Shown here piece after piece: positions 1-8,988 of a stretch of 64,000 bases of DNA. Source of the stretch: Fundicoccus culcitae (GTDB lineage: Bacteria > Bacillota > Bacilli > Lactobacillales > Aerococcaceae); contig NZ_CP102453.1 in the NCBI RefSeq assembly GCF_024661895.1, positions 1,922,001 to 1,986,000 of the forward strand. Reading direction: 5' to 3'. Within the stretch, counting starts at the first letter, position 1. Each line of letters opens with the position of its first letter. Position numbers and translations under genes: made by a program. Under the pieces are notes generated by a model. It saw nothing but the letters and a program-made list of their open reading frames with translations. It was not told the origin of the DNA and ran no database searches.

Positions 1-264
1 AAACATATCCATCAATATCGCAAAGACAAAAGCTAAAACAATCCCTATAGTTAAACCTAAAAAGGCTTGTGTTAGTGTAATCCGACTATGAAAAAGTAAA
101 TTTTCCCAATCGTCAATTAATGATCGTCCAATCATTGTTGGTGTGGGTATGATAAATCGGGGCAACCACCCAAGTTTCCCCGCTAACTCCCACAACAAAA
201 TCAAAGCGACAGCAAAAATTAAGCCAGCATATTGATTAGCGATATTTATTAGTTTTTGCTTCAC
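1..264 (-). CDS. ABC transporter permease, thiamine/precursor uptake (partial)
   Basis: This is the N-terminal 88 residues of an integral membrane ABC permease; the rest lies beyond the window edge. The reading starts at a GTG at 264 and gives a first membrane helix, then a stretch containing LPRFIIPTPTMI and a second helix. The pattern of a helix, a P-rich segment and an amphipathic segment ending in a long helix is that of SsuC/ThiX-type permeases. It overlaps the thiamine-binding protein gene by 29 bases and lies behind the same TPP riboswitch, so it very likely moves thiamine or a pyrimidine precursor. No strong ribosome binding site is seen for the GTG; translation may be coupled to the upstream gene. 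The substrate is inferred from context only. Confidence 0.75.
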   Translation of the reverse strand, partial: MKQKLINIANQYAGLIFAVALILLWELAGKLGWLPRFIIPTPTMIGRSLIDDWENLLFHSRITLTQAFLGLTIGIVLAFVFAILMDMF

Positions 265-529
265 TACTTAGCATCTGCCCTTCTTTGTGATAACGAATTT
301 TCGTGTTAACAAAAATATTTTCGCCATCTTGACCGGCGACTTCTATCACCCGCGTCAACAAATCCATCAGTTCATGAAAATCTCCTTCAATAGTGGTTTC
401 AAACGGGCTGACCACAACATGATCCGCTTGCTGGCGAATCATATCAATCACCCGTTCGATAGCCGCTAAACTTCGTGCTTGGTCATCATACAAAGGTAAA
501 ATCTGTACGGCTAGACTGGCTTTTGGCAT
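236..529 (-). CDS. Thiamine-binding protein, MTH1187/YkoF-like
   Basis: A protein of about 97 residues from the small MTH1187/YkoF-like family (Pfam thiamine-binding class), which folds as a ferredoxin-like domain and binds thiamine or its pyrimidine part in the cytoplasm. It starts MPKASLAVQILPLY and carries VVVSPFETTIEGDFHEL, the typical family stretch with conserved P and E around the ligand site. The ATG at 529 is chosen because AAGGGAGG lies nine bases upstream; the open frame extends nine codons further without a ribosome binding site. It is the first gene after the TPP riboswitch and precedes an ABC permease. Genes of this family are often found with ThiXYZ/YkoEDC transporters. The exact ligand is not shown by the sequence. 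Confidence 0.85.
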   Translation of the reverse strand: MPKASLAVQILPLYDDQARSLAAIERVIDMIRQQADHVVVSPFETTIEGDFHELMDLLTRVIEVAGQDGENIFVNTKIRYHKEGQMLSSEAKTNKYR

Positions 530-611
530 AAAAAATAACCTCCCTTTTTTGCACAAAGCGTACGCAAATAAGGCAGGTCAAACAAGCAAAAAAGCTTGAT
601 TGATACTATTC

Positions 612-693
612 CACCCACATCCCTACGTAAGTCCTAACTTAATCAGGTTTAAAGAGTCCGGTTTCCCATCTCAGCCTATTGGCACCCCTTGTG
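612..693 (-). promoter_or_regulatory. TPP (THI element) riboswitch
   Basis: On the minus strand the RNA reads GGGGUGCC, then CUGAGAUGGGAAACC, then ACCUGAUUAAGUUAGG, then ACGUAGGGAUGUGG. These are the conserved pyrimidine- and pyrophosphate-sensor cores of the thiamine pyrophosphate riboswitch, closed by a P1 helix between the start and the end. It lies about 85 bases upstream of the thiamine-binding protein start. A short CAAGC-U6-GCUUG hairpin follows at about 583-598. I see no clear long terminator stem, so control could act on translation or through that small hairpin. High TPP is expected to switch off the two downstream transport genes. Confidence 0.95.
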
Positions 694-758
694 TGTAAAT
701 ATATCATATCAAATAAGTACAACGATTACAAACCCCAAAGCACTCCAAATGTCTCTTT

Positions 759-1682
759 TTACCCATTATAAGTGTCAACCGTCACATGAGACACTAAAGT
801 GTTAATTTCATCGATATCGGCTAATCCAGTTGAGAAAGCGGTCGCACTTCCTGCGGCTGTTGCATACCCAAGACTGCTGGAATAGTCTTGGGTGTCAACG
901 TAAGCTTTTATAAAGCCTGCAATCATGGCGTCTCCTGCACCAACTGCATTAATTACTTCACCTTTAGGTACTTTACTCATAAGAATCTGACCTTCTTCAG
1001 TGACTAAAATCGCACCGTCTGCCCCTCGTGACACTAAGACATTTCTCGCTCCACGTTCCTGGAGTTTCTTGGCATACTGAATAATCTCCTCCACGGTTTT
1101 AATGTCAATTTCGAAGATATCACTTAATTCTTTTAAATTCGGTTTGATTAGAAAAGGGTGGTAAGCCAAACATTCAATTAAGTAGGGTTTATTAATATCT
1201 AGAACTAAATGTGTTTCATTGTGTAAACACAAAGTTGCTAATTTATGAAAGAATTCACTATCGATTCCCGGAGCGACATCCCCAGCTATAAATACGGTAT
1301 CGTCACGGGTTACATGACCACTTAAGTATTCAATCAGCTCTTGAACGGCTTCAGGGGGAATTTCAGGTCCTTTAGTATTTAAATCGGTGATTTCTTCCGC
1401 TTGAATCGTGACATTTACACGAGTTAAATCATCAATTGAAATAAAGAGGGTTTCAATGCCTTCTTTATTCAACGTTTCGATAATATAATCTCCTGTGAAA
1501 CCTCCCAAAAAGCCTGTTGCAATATTGCGTTGGCCCATCCGATTCAATATCCGCGAAATATTAATACCTTTGCCGCCGGTTAAATATTCCTCTTGATCAA
1601 TACGATTCAATTGTCCTAATTGAATCGATGAACTTTCCAGAACTAAATCAATCGCTGGATTCAGTGTTATGGTGTAAATCAT
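759..1682 (-). CDS. PfkB-family hexose kinase (1-phosphofructokinase type)
   Basis: A 307-residue cytoplasmic sugar-phosphate kinase of the PfkB/ribokinase fold, class TIGR03168 (1-phosphofructokinase, tagatose-6-phosphate kinase). The first PfkB signature is seen as GGKGINISRILNRMG near residue 36 and the second as GAGDAMIAGF at residues 248-257, where Asp251 is the catalytic base. MIYTITLNPAID at the N-terminus is typical of FruK/LacC. The ATG at 1682 follows GGAGTATAACC; an upstream ATG nine codons earlier lacks a site. It follows the epimerase gene by 65 bases and probably shares its transcript. No fructose PTS gene is next to it, so FruK and LacC cannot be told apart here. Confidence 0.85.
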   Translation of the reverse strand: MIYTITLNPAIDLVLESSSIQLGQLNRIDQEEYLTGGKGINISRILNRMGQRNIATGFLGGFTGDYIIETLNKEGIETLFISIDDLTRVNVTIQAEEITDLNTKGPEIPPEAVQELIEYLSGHVTRDDTVFIAGDVAPGIDSEFFHKLATLCLHNETHLVLDINKPYLIECLAYHPFLIKPNLKELSDIFEIDIKTVEEIIQYAKKLQERGARNVLVSRGADGAILVTEEGQILMSKVPKGEVINAVGAGDAMIAGFIKAYVDTQDYSSSLGYATAAGSATAFSTGLADIDEINTLVSHVTVDTYNG

Positions 1683-1747
1683 GGTTATACTCCTTTTTAA
1701 CTTATACATGGGTAATTGCCCTCAGATATTCAACGGTTCTTCAAATT

Positions 1748-2497
1748 CTACTGACTCACATCTAAATATTCACTAAAGGCATCATAGCTAGGTTGGTAAT
1801 TAACTAATTGACGCGCTGTTTCTAAATCTAATCGGGGTATGGCGTGGTTAGAAATACCATTAATAACAATTGCAGGTTCCTGTATTTGAGCCGTTAGGCA
1901 ACAATCAATTAAATGATTGAAATCCTTATAATCAAGAATTTCAGCCAGTTGACTTACTTGATGCTTCCATTCGATCGTTTCGTCTTCACCTACATAATTA
2001 GCAATGCGAATACCTATCGATTCTATTTGAAAATGATAGGCATAGTAGTTGGCCAAATGTTCCATATATAATTTCGATATCCCATAATAACTAGTCGGTC
2101 TAGGTGTATCATCCACTTTTATTTGTCTATCTAATGGATAATTGGCTGCTGCATGAATAGAGCTTGCATAAATAATACGTTTCACGTGCGGTGCCGTCGT
2201 AACATTCTCAAATAAGTAATGAGGAATATAAAAATTAGGTTGAACTAATTCGTCAAATGTTGCTTGCGGACTTGGATTGCCCGCCAAATGAATGATATAA
2301 TCAACCCCTTCAAATAAATTCCCCCATGATTCTGCTTGATCTAAATTCAATACTTTGATTTCAACGTTGTTATACAAGTCGGTGTCTGTCACATCAAATG
2401 CTTTATCAACAGCGATTAGTTTATAACTTGTTTTTAAGTGTTTAACTAAAGCTCGACCAATGGTTCCATTGGCCCCAGTTATTAAAATCGTTTGCAT
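1748..2497 (-). CDS. NAD(P)-dependent epimerase/dehydratase (extended SDR)
   Basis: A 249-residue Rossmann-fold protein of the extended short-chain dehydrogenase group that acts on nucleotide sugars or sugar-like substrates. The cofactor loop is GANGTIGRALVKHL at residues 7-20, with the NAG-type motif seen as HLAGNPSP and the catalytic Tyr/Lys pair as YYGISKLYMEHL. The family usually has 300 or more residues, so the C-terminal substrate domain is short, as in small uronate-dehydrogenase-like members. It lies between an AraC regulator and a PfkB kinase on the same strand, which suggests one sugar-use unit. The substrate is unknown. Confidence 0.8.
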   Translation of the reverse strand: MQTILITGANGTIGRALVKHLKTSYKLIAVDKAFDVTDTDLYNNVEIKVLNLDQAESWGNLFEGVDYIIHLAGNPSPQATFDELVQPNFYIPHYLFENVTTAPHVKRIIYASSIHAAANYPLDRQIKVDDTPRPTSYYGISKLYMEHLANYYAYHFQIESIGIRIANYVGEDETIEWKHQVSQLAEILDYKDFNHLIDCCLTAQIQEPAIVINGISNHAIPRLDLETARQLVNYQPSYDAFSEYLDVSQ

Positions 2498-2582
2498 CTC
2501 TATCTATCCAATCAACTATTATATTTTTTACTTATAAATAACATTATATGATACCTAGGTACAAACCTCTAGAAAAACACCT

Positions 2583-3407
2583 TTACTTCCCTTGATATTT
2601 TGACGGGGCGATCCCATAATGCTTTTTAAATTGTTTAGAAAAATGGTAGACATCCTGATAACCCACATCCATCGCAATGTCTTTAATCGAGCTGTTTTCA
2701 ATGGTTAACCGTTCGGCAGCATTCGCCAAACGAATACTAATCAAATAATTGATCACACTCATTGAGGTCTTTTCTTTAAAAATCCTTGATAAATAAGTCG
2801 GACTGACTAAAAGCTCACGTGCAATAAGTTCTAAAGTAAGTTCAGATTGATAATTTTTTTTCATATAATCAATAGCATGTTCGACCAAAGTCAGTTGCCG
2901 TTGTTCCGTTTTCGTTAAATTACTCGCTGTAGCTTGATTATTTTCGGTTATTTGTCGTGCTAATAGAATCATTAATTCCATCGTTAATGCCTTTAAATAC
3001 AATTGATAATCCGCTTTTTGTTCATTAAACTCACGAATAATGCTCCAAGCACGATCATAAATCTGTTGATAATATGTCGTTAAATTAATTATCACTTGTT
3101 GATTAGGCATATGATTGCGTTGTTGAAGATTAATCAAAAAGTTATTGATGCCAATGTGCAGTTGGTGCGATTGTGTTCCAGCTTTTTGTTTCTCAGCATG
3201 TTGCTGTCCAGGATTAAATAATAAAGCCATCCCAGGATAAATTGTTTGTTCTCGCCCTTCAATGAGATATTCCGCTTCCCCTTCTAAAATCAAACTAATC
3301 TCAAAAAAATCATGATGATGTAACCCATTATGATTACCTTCATCATTCCAGGCATCAAAGGCATACAATATATCTAAATTAAACGTCTGACTATTGAAAT
3401 AATTCAT
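2583..3407 (-). CDS. AraC-family transcriptional regulator with cupin sensor
   Basis: A 274-residue cytoplasmic DNA-binding regulator. The N-terminal half is a cupin-type sensor domain (HHHDFFEISLILEG, then IYPGMALLFNPGQQH). The last 100 residues are a double helix-turn-helix of the AraC/XylS type (LIARELLVSPTYLSRIFKEK and IKDIAMDVGYQDVYHFSKQF). The start at 3407 is set by GGAGGTGA four bases upstream; the frame opens seven codons earlier, inside that site. It is divergent from the ABC exporter genes and upstream of the epimerase and kinase genes on its own strand, so it is a candidate activator of either unit. Family members commonly sense a sugar. Confidence 0.88.
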   Translation of the reverse strand: MNYFNSQTFNLDILYAFDAWNDEGNHNGLHHHDFFEISLILEGEAEYLIEGREQTIYPGMALLFNPGQQHAEKQKAGTQSHQLHIGINNFLINLQQRNHMPNQQVIINLTTYYQQIYDRAWSIIREFNEQKADYQLYLKALTMELMILLARQITENNQATASNLTKTEQRQLTLVEHAIDYMKKNYQSELTLELIARELLVSPTYLSRIFKEKTSMSVINYLISIRLANAAERLTIENSSIKDIAMDVGYQDVYHFSKQFKKHYGIAPSKYQGK

Positions 3408-3597
3408 CCAGTCACCTCCAAAATTCACCTATTATTATACTATATATTATCAATGAATTTATATCTATCCGATTAATAAAATATTTTTTCTGAAAAAAGT
3501 TGATATTACACATTTTTTTAAGTTATATAATCCATTTTAAATGCTTTAAAATCTTGTAAGCTTTACAAAGTAATTAAACTAAGTAAAGGAGATGCTT

Positions 3598-5334
3598 ATG
3601 AATCATTTTTCTTGGATTTGGAACTATTTGAAGAAACATATCGCCATGATTATACTAGCTTTATTTTTGTTATTATTAAATTCTATCCTTGTAATTATTA
3701 ACCCATATTTAAGTAGTATTCTAATTGATGACGTTATTTATGGCCAACAAGATGATTTACTTGTGCCTATTTTAGCCACGATGATCGGCTTAACCCTATT
3801 TCGTACGATCATCCGTTATAGTTATCAAGTCATGTTTGATTCGATTGGTCAACGAACATTATTTAAACTGCGACAAGATATGTACCAAAAATTAAACGAA
3901 TTAGACTTTGATTATTTTAACCATACACGGGTTGGAGATATTATGGCACGCATGACTGGCGATACGGAAGCCGTCCGTCACTTTGTCTCTTGGAGTTCCT
4001 ATAATATTTTAGAAAGTATTATTTGGTTTTTAACAGCCATTGTTATTATGGGGTTGATTAATTGGCAATTAATGTTAGCCCTTGTTGCAGTAACACCGCT
4101 GATATTTATTTTAGCGATGAATTTATCAAAAGAAAGTCATCCAGCGTTTTATGAAATCCGTGAAAGTTTTTCACGTTTAAATTCAATGGTAGAAGAGAAT
4201 ATCGGCGGCAATCGTGTGGTAAAAGCTTTTGCGCGTGAAGAGTATGAAAAAGAAAAATTCACTCGACATAATCTCGACTATAAACAACGCAATCTTGATT
4301 CGGCTAAAATTTCCCAAAAATATTTACCTTTGTTAGAATTCTTAGCTAGTATTTTAAATGTCATTACCTTATTAGTTGGCGGTTTTCTAGTTATCAGACA
4401 ACAAATGACCTTAGGTGAACTCGTTGCCTTTAATGGCTATCTATGGATGTTAAATAACCCCATGCGTATGATTGGATGGCTGGTTAATGACTATCAACGG
4501 TTCTTGGCTGCCGCTCATAAAATTCGTCAATTATTATATCGCAAACCTCAAATTCCAATTAAAAACGATGAAAACACCCTTGAACTTAAAGGGAACATTG
4601 AGTTTAAACAGGTTTCTTTTCATTTTTCAGATGATCCCAGCCATAATATTTTAACGAATATTAACTTCAGCGTTAATAGTGGTATGACGGTCGGCATTAT
4701 TGGTGAAACCGGGGCAGGCAAATCCACTTTGGTGAATTTAATTGGCCGTTACTATGACCCAACTGAAGGTAACGTTTTGATTGATGGTATAGACATTAAA
4801 GATTACCCTGTCCGACAATTGAGAGAAAATATCGCCATGGTGATGCAGGATGTCTTTCTATTTTCCAATACCATTACCGATAATATTGCCTTTGGTAATC
4901 CTTTTGCAGATGGTGAATATATTCGTAATATGGCCAAGATTGCCGATGCGGATTCATTTATTTCCCAAATGCCATTAGGCTATGACACCATCGTTGGTGA
5001 AAGAGGTGTTGGTTTATCCGGTGGTCAAAAACAACGGATTAGTTTAGCAAGGGCTTTAACCAAAAACCCTTCCATATTAATTTTAGATGACACAACGTCG
5101 GCGGTTGATATGGAAACAGAAGCTAAAATCCAATTAGAATTAAGTCGTATGACACAGACAAAAACAACCTTTATCATCGCACACCGTATCTCATCCGTTC
5201 GCGAAGCTGATTTAATTTTGGTCTTAGATAAAGGGGAAATTATTGAACGTGGCACGCACGGTGAATTGGTAGAAAAAAGAGGCCACTACTATGATGTTTA
5301 CCAAAGGCAACTTGGATTGGAAGGAGTGAGTTAG
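3598..5334 (+). CDS. ABC exporter half-transporter, degenerate-site subunit
   Basis: A 578-residue half-transporter: six membrane helices (about residues 15-300), then an ATPase domain. Walker A is GETGAGKST at residue 369, the signature LSGGQ at 473 and Walker B at 493-498. The residue after the Walker B aspartate is Asp498 rather than the usual catalytic Glu (LDDTTSAVD). This is the mark of the non-hydrolysing subunit in heterodimeric exporters such as LmrC, BmrC and EfrC. The ATG at 3598 is used because AAAGGAG ends seven bases before it. It abuts the next gene (TAG-ATG), which encodes the partner. Multidrug or lipid export is likely; the substrate is not shown. A possible promoter (TTGATA, 17 bases, TTATAT) lies near 3500-3530. 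Confidence 0.92.
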   Translation: MNHFSWIWNYLKKHIAMIILALFLLLLNSILVIINPYLSSILIDDVIYGQQDDLLVPILATMIGLTLFRTIIRYSYQVMFDSIGQRTLFKLRQDMYQKLNELDFDYFNHTRVGDIMARMTGDTEAVRHFVSWSSYNILESIIWFLTAIVIMGLINWQLMLALVAVTPLIFILAMNLSKESHPAFYEIRESFSRLNSMVEENIGGNRVVKAFAREEYEKEKFTRHNLDYKQRNLDSAKISQKYLPLLEFLASILNVITLLVGGFLVIRQQMTLGELVAFNGYLWMLNNPMRMIGWLVNDYQRFLAAAHKIRQLLYRKPQIPIKNDENTLELKGNIEFKQVSFHFSDDPSHNILTNINFSVNSGMTVGIIGETGAGKSTLVNLIGRYYDPTEGNVLIDGIDIKDYPVRQLRENIAMVMQDVFLFSNTITDNIAFGNPFADGEYIRNMAKIADADSFISQMPLGYDTIVGERGVGLSGGQKQRISLARALTKNPSILILDDTTSAVDMETEAKIQLELSRMTQTKTTFIIAHRISSVREADLILVLDKGEIIERGTHGELVEKRGHYYDVYQRQLGLEGVS

Positions 5335-7116
5335 ATGGCTCGTAATCGTTATGATGAAGATGAAGTGCTAGAAGAAGAATTTCGACCGGAAGATTATAAA
5401 CGTGTAGGTCGCTATTTGATTCCTTATAAAATAACCATCATCAAAGTCCTGATTTCAATCTTGATTTCTAACGTCGCTTTGATGTTAGGACCTTATTTTA
5501 CCAAAATTGTCATTGATACCGTCATTCCCCAAGCAGATATTGGTGCACTTGTCCGTTATTCCATCTATTTCACGCTTGCCATCATTGTGGCTTGTCTTGG
5601 ACTTTATTATCGCTTATATGCCATTACCGAAATTGGCCAAGATGTCCTTGTGGATATGCGTTTTGATATCTTTTCACATGTTCAGTCGCTACCATTTTCA
5701 TACTTTGATAACCGGCCACATGGAAAAATATTAACCCGAATTGTTAACTACATTAATACTTTAAGTGATCTATTGAGTAATGGTGTCGTCAACTTAATTT
5801 CAGATATATTCAATATCATCATTACTTTAATCTTTATGCTTGCCTTAGATGTCAGATTAACTTTGTATAGTTTAATGCTTTTACCTGTTTTATTTATTAT
5901 CGTGATGGTTATCAAAAATATTCAACGGAAAGCCTATCAAAACTTAAGTAATAAGCAATCGAATTTGAATGCCTATATTCATGAAAGTATTGCTGGAATC
6001 CGGATTACACAATCGTTTGCTCGTGAACAAGAGCGGTATGAAATTTTTGAAGAACAATCCAAAGAAAATTATACAGCCTTTATGGATGCCGTCAGAATCC
6101 AATTTGCCATGTGGCCATCGGTTCAAAATATTGCTGTTATTTCAACGGCCATCATTTATTTTGTTGGGATTCGCCAAATAGGTGTGGACGTTTCAACCGG
6201 TACGCTAATTGCCTTTATCAGTTATATTAACAACTTTTGGAACCCTATAATAAATATCGGAAATTTCTACAACAACTTAATTACGGCAACGGCTTACTTA
6301 GAGCGAATTTTCGAAACTTTAGATATTGTCCCTGAAATTCAAGACAATCCAGGCGCCACTGAATTACCGCCTATTGAAGGTAATGTAACGTTTGACCATG
6401 TGACCTTCCGTTATGAGGCAGGTAAAGATATTTTACATGATGTGAGTTTTGACATTGAAGCGGGTCAAACGATTGCTTTAGTTGGTCCTACTGGGGCTGG
6501 AAAAACCACCATTATCAACTTACTCAGTCGTTTTTACGATATTAACGAGGGAACGATTTCAATTGACGGTTATGATATTAGTCAAGTAACCTTGTCTTCT
6601 TTACGGGAGAAAATGGGTGTCATGCTACAAGATACCTTTATTTTTTCTGGAACCATCCTGGAAAATATCCGTTATGGTCGCCTTGATGCTACAAAAGAAG
6701 AGATTATTGAAGCGGCTAAAACCGTGCATGCACATGAATTTATTATGGAACTTAAAAACGGATATGATACCGTTGTTGAAGAACGGGGTAGCACCTTATC
6801 CTCTGGTCAAAGACAATTATTAGCTTTTGCTCGCACCTTATTAGCCGATCCAGCTATCTTGATTTTAGATGAAGCAACGTCAAGCATCGACACTAAAACG
6901 GAAGAATTATTGCAAGAAGGTTTACAACGATTGTTAAAAGGGCGCACTTCTTTTATTATCGCCCATCGTCTATCAACGATTAAAAACAGTGATCAGATTT
7001 TCTATATCGCTAACCAAACGATTCAAGAAAAAGGGAGTCATGAAGAACTCATGCAGCAACGCGGGCTCTATTATCGCCTCTATCAATCACAGTATGATTT
7101 ATTATTCGTAGAATAA
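5335..7116 (+). CDS. ABC exporter half-transporter, catalytic subunit
   Basis: A 593-residue partner of the preceding exporter subunit. It has a hydrophilic N-terminal tail of about 25 acidic residues (MARNRYDEDEVLEEEF), six membrane helices and an ATPase domain. Walker A is GPTGAGKTT at residue 384 and Walker B ends with the canonical Asp512-Glu513. The signature is LSSGQ at 488-492 in place of LSGGQ. The altered signature pairs with the altered Walker B of the partner, so the two proteins together form one consensus and one degenerate ATP site, as in LmrCD and BmrCD. The start codon directly follows the stop of the partner gene with GGAAGGAG upstream. A strong terminator follows. Confidence 0.92.
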   Translation: MARNRYDEDEVLEEEFRPEDYKRVGRYLIPYKITIIKVLISILISNVALMLGPYFTKIVIDTVIPQADIGALVRYSIYFTLAIIVACLGLYYRLYAITEIGQDVLVDMRFDIFSHVQSLPFSYFDNRPHGKILTRIVNYINTLSDLLSNGVVNLISDIFNIIITLIFMLALDVRLTLYSLMLLPVLFIIVMVIKNIQRKAYQNLSNKQSNLNAYIHESIAGIRITQSFAREQERYEIFEEQSKENYTAFMDAVRIQFAMWPSVQNIAVISTAIIYFVGIRQIGVDVSTGTLIAFISYINNFWNPIINIGNFYNNLITATAYLERIFETLDIVPEIQDNPGATELPPIEGNVTFDHVTFRYEAGKDILHDVSFDIEAGQTIALVGPTGAGKTTIINLLSRFYDINEGTISIDGYDISQVTLSSLREKMGVMLQDTFIFSGTILENIRYGRLDATKEEIIEAAKTVHAHEFIMELKNGYDTVVEERGSTLSSGQRQLLAFARTLLADPAILILDEATSSIDTKTEELLQEGLQRLLKGRTSFIIAHRLSTIKNSDQIFYIANQTIQEKGSHEELMQQRGLYYRLYQSQYDLLFVE

Positions 7117-7127
7117 TAAAATAACAA

Positions 7128-7195
7128 AAAACCCGAACATTTAAGGTTAGCTGATGCTTCGTTCATCACACGATGACTAAATGTTCGGGTTTTTT
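7128..7195. terminator. Bidirectional intrinsic terminator with long loop
   Basis: Two perfect 16-base arms (AAAACCCGAACATTTA at 7128-7143 and its complement at 7178-7193) enclose a 34-base loop, with a T-run on each side. It ends the ABC exporter operon on the plus strand and can also end the ABC-2 permease transcript on the minus strand. Confidence 0.9.
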
Positions 7196-7224
7196 TGTGG
7201 TCCTTTCCTTCCCGCTTGCCTCAA

Positions 7225-8013
7225 TCAAGTCTGAATATCTCTTCGATTGAACCGCCAGGCAGCTAGCAGAAGGAAGACGAGTGCCAAACTGAAGTTGGAA
7301 AGAACCAAAGACCAGTCAATCGTATGGTTTTGGATAATATCCGCTGATGATGTGAAAGAAAAAGGCGTCAACCACCGTATTAGCGGAACATTCTGAACCA
7401 TATTATCCAAAATATTCATGAGATAAAGGAAAATAACAACCATCGGACCAAGATTACTTATTAGTCCGGGTATTAATTCAGTCATCCCCAAAGATAAGAA
7501 TCCAACAACTAGGTGACATAAGAATGTAGCTAGTTGAAGATTGATGAGGTCTGACCCACTCATTTCTTGACTGGACAACTTGATTGTAAGATAGGCAACA
7601 GCTAGAATAATCAAATGCATCATTAAGCTAAGCGATATAAAAGCAAGCAATTTCTGTACGAGAATAGATAATCTATTATGTGGCAAGGTATAAAGAAACT
7701 CCGCCGTGTGATCCTTTTCCTCTTTGACAATGAGATTGCCAGCGATAAACGCCAAAAAGATACTGCCTAATAAGCCAACAAGCACCTCAAATTCCATGCC
7801 ATAGTAGCCTGCTAGGCTCGTAATCAGAGATAAATCAATGTTCAACACATCAGTAAAAAAAGAAACATTCCGAAACAAGTCAATCAGCCCAGCCGATTCT
7901 TGGGCAAATTGTGGATAGATAAGCACAATAGTTAAGATAAACAAAGACAAGAGTAGCGTAATACCTAAGATTCCTTTATACAGTTGGCGAATTTCTTTAT
8001 TGAAGACGGTCAT
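7225..8013 (-). CDS. ABC-2 type transporter permease
   Basis: A 262-residue membrane protein with about six hydrophobic helices and an amphipathic N-terminal start (MTVFNKEIRQLYKGILG). The motif AGNLIVKEEKDHTAEFLYTL around residues 90-110 matches the conserved loop of ABC-2 permeases (NatB/EcsB-like). Its start overlaps the ATPase gene by 17 bases and has the site AAGGAGGGATGACCG, so the two subunits are translated together. Such pairs export drugs, peptides or ions; nothing in the sequence fixes the substrate. Confidence 0.85.
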   Translation of the reverse strand: MTVFNKEIRQLYKGILGITLLLSLFILTIVLIYPQFAQESAGLIDLFRNVSFFTDVLNIDLSLITSLAGYYGMEFEVLVGLLGSIFLAFIAGNLIVKEEKDHTAEFLYTLPHNRLSILVQKLLAFISLSLMMHLIILAVAYLTIKLSSQEMSGSDLINLQLATFLCHLVVGFLSLGMTELIPGLISNLGPMVVIFLYLMNILDNMVQNVPLIRWLTPFSFTSSADIIQNHTIDWSLVLSNFSLALVFLLLAAWRFNRRDIQT

Positions 8014-8905
8014 CGGTCATCCCTCCTTCAAGATGATAATAATGTAGGAAAACCTCTTCTAATTCGGGATTGGCTATCTCAAGGTCTACAATTTGGTCAC
8101 GATAAAGATGAATGGCTTCAATGAAAGCCTGCATAGAACCTTGATATAAGAAGGAGACCGAATTCTCGTAGATAATAAGGTCTTTAACATCCCCTTCAAT
8201 CGGAGGTAACTGGTCAATTCCATGAATGGTCACTCTTTTAGCTGTGTTATGAACTAGCTCTGTCATACTTCCTGCTTCAATTAACTGACCATTACGAATA
8301 ATAGCAGCATTACGACAATATTTTTGAACTTCAGCAAGATTATGTGAGGAGATAAAGATGGTGGCACCCGCTTCATTCCTTGAGACAATCTCATCCCAGA
8401 AGTTCTTCTGAATTAAGGGGTCAAGACCCGAAGTCGGCTCGTCTAAGATTATGAGATCAGGTTGGTGTTGAAGCGCTGTGACAATGGAAATCTTCCGCCG
8501 ATTACCAAAAGACAAGTCTTGGACTTGCTTTTCTTTTTGAACATCGAACAGCTTGCAAAGTCGGTCAATCTCCTTTGGATCAACGTGACCATGTACTTTC
8601 GCAGCCATCTCAATGGTCTCTAGTGCTGTCATACCATGATAGTAAGCAACTTCGGAGGAAACATAACCCATGCGTTGAAGTAAGTCGTTCTGATTCACTT
8701 TGACAGCTTGGCCGAACACCTTCACCGAACCTGAGCTAGGGTTAATCAAACCTAGAAGAATACGAATTGTGGTTGATTTACCTGCCCCATTAGGTCCAAT
8801 AAAGCCATAAAAATCACCTGCTTCAACTTGGAATGAGAGTGACTCCAAGGCTTGGAATCGTCCGAATTTTTTGGATAAATTGTGTACTTCAATAACTAGA
8901 CTCAC
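7997..8905 (-). CDS. ABC transporter ATP-binding protein
   Basis: A 302-residue ATPase subunit of the two-gene ABC-2 transporter. Walker A is GPNGAGKSTT, the signature is seen as LSFGNRRK (in place of LSGGQ, common in this subfamily) and Walker B is LIILDEPTSGLD. An accessory domain of about 80 residues follows the ATPase core. A GTG at 8905 is the likely start, because GGAGAGA lies seven bases before it. The longer frame starts at an ATG (8920) whose own codons contain that site. The pair resembles drug or bacteriocin self-protection exporters. It has its own probable promoter region at 8906-8988. Confidence 0.88.
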   Translation of the reverse strand: MSLVIEVHNLSKKFGRFQALESLSFQVEAGDFYGFIGPNGAGKSTTIRILLGLINPSSGSVKVFGQAVKVNQNDLLQRMGYVSSEVAYYHGMTALETIEMAAKVHGHVDPKEIDRLCKLFDVQKEKQVQDLSFGNRRKISIVTALQHQPDLIILDEPTSGLDPLIQKNFWDEIVSRNEAGATIFISSHNLAEVQKYCRNAAIIRNGQLIEAGSMTELVHNTAKRVTIHGIDQLPPIEGDVKDLIIYENSVSFLYQGSMQAFIEAIHLYRDQIVDLEIANPELEEVFLHYYHLEGGMTDDRLQ

Positions 8906-8988
8906 AAGAACTCTCTCCATTCAATTGATGATGGTTCAATTATAGAACCTTTTTTAGCTTTTTTTACATTTAATCAATAACAAAAAAT

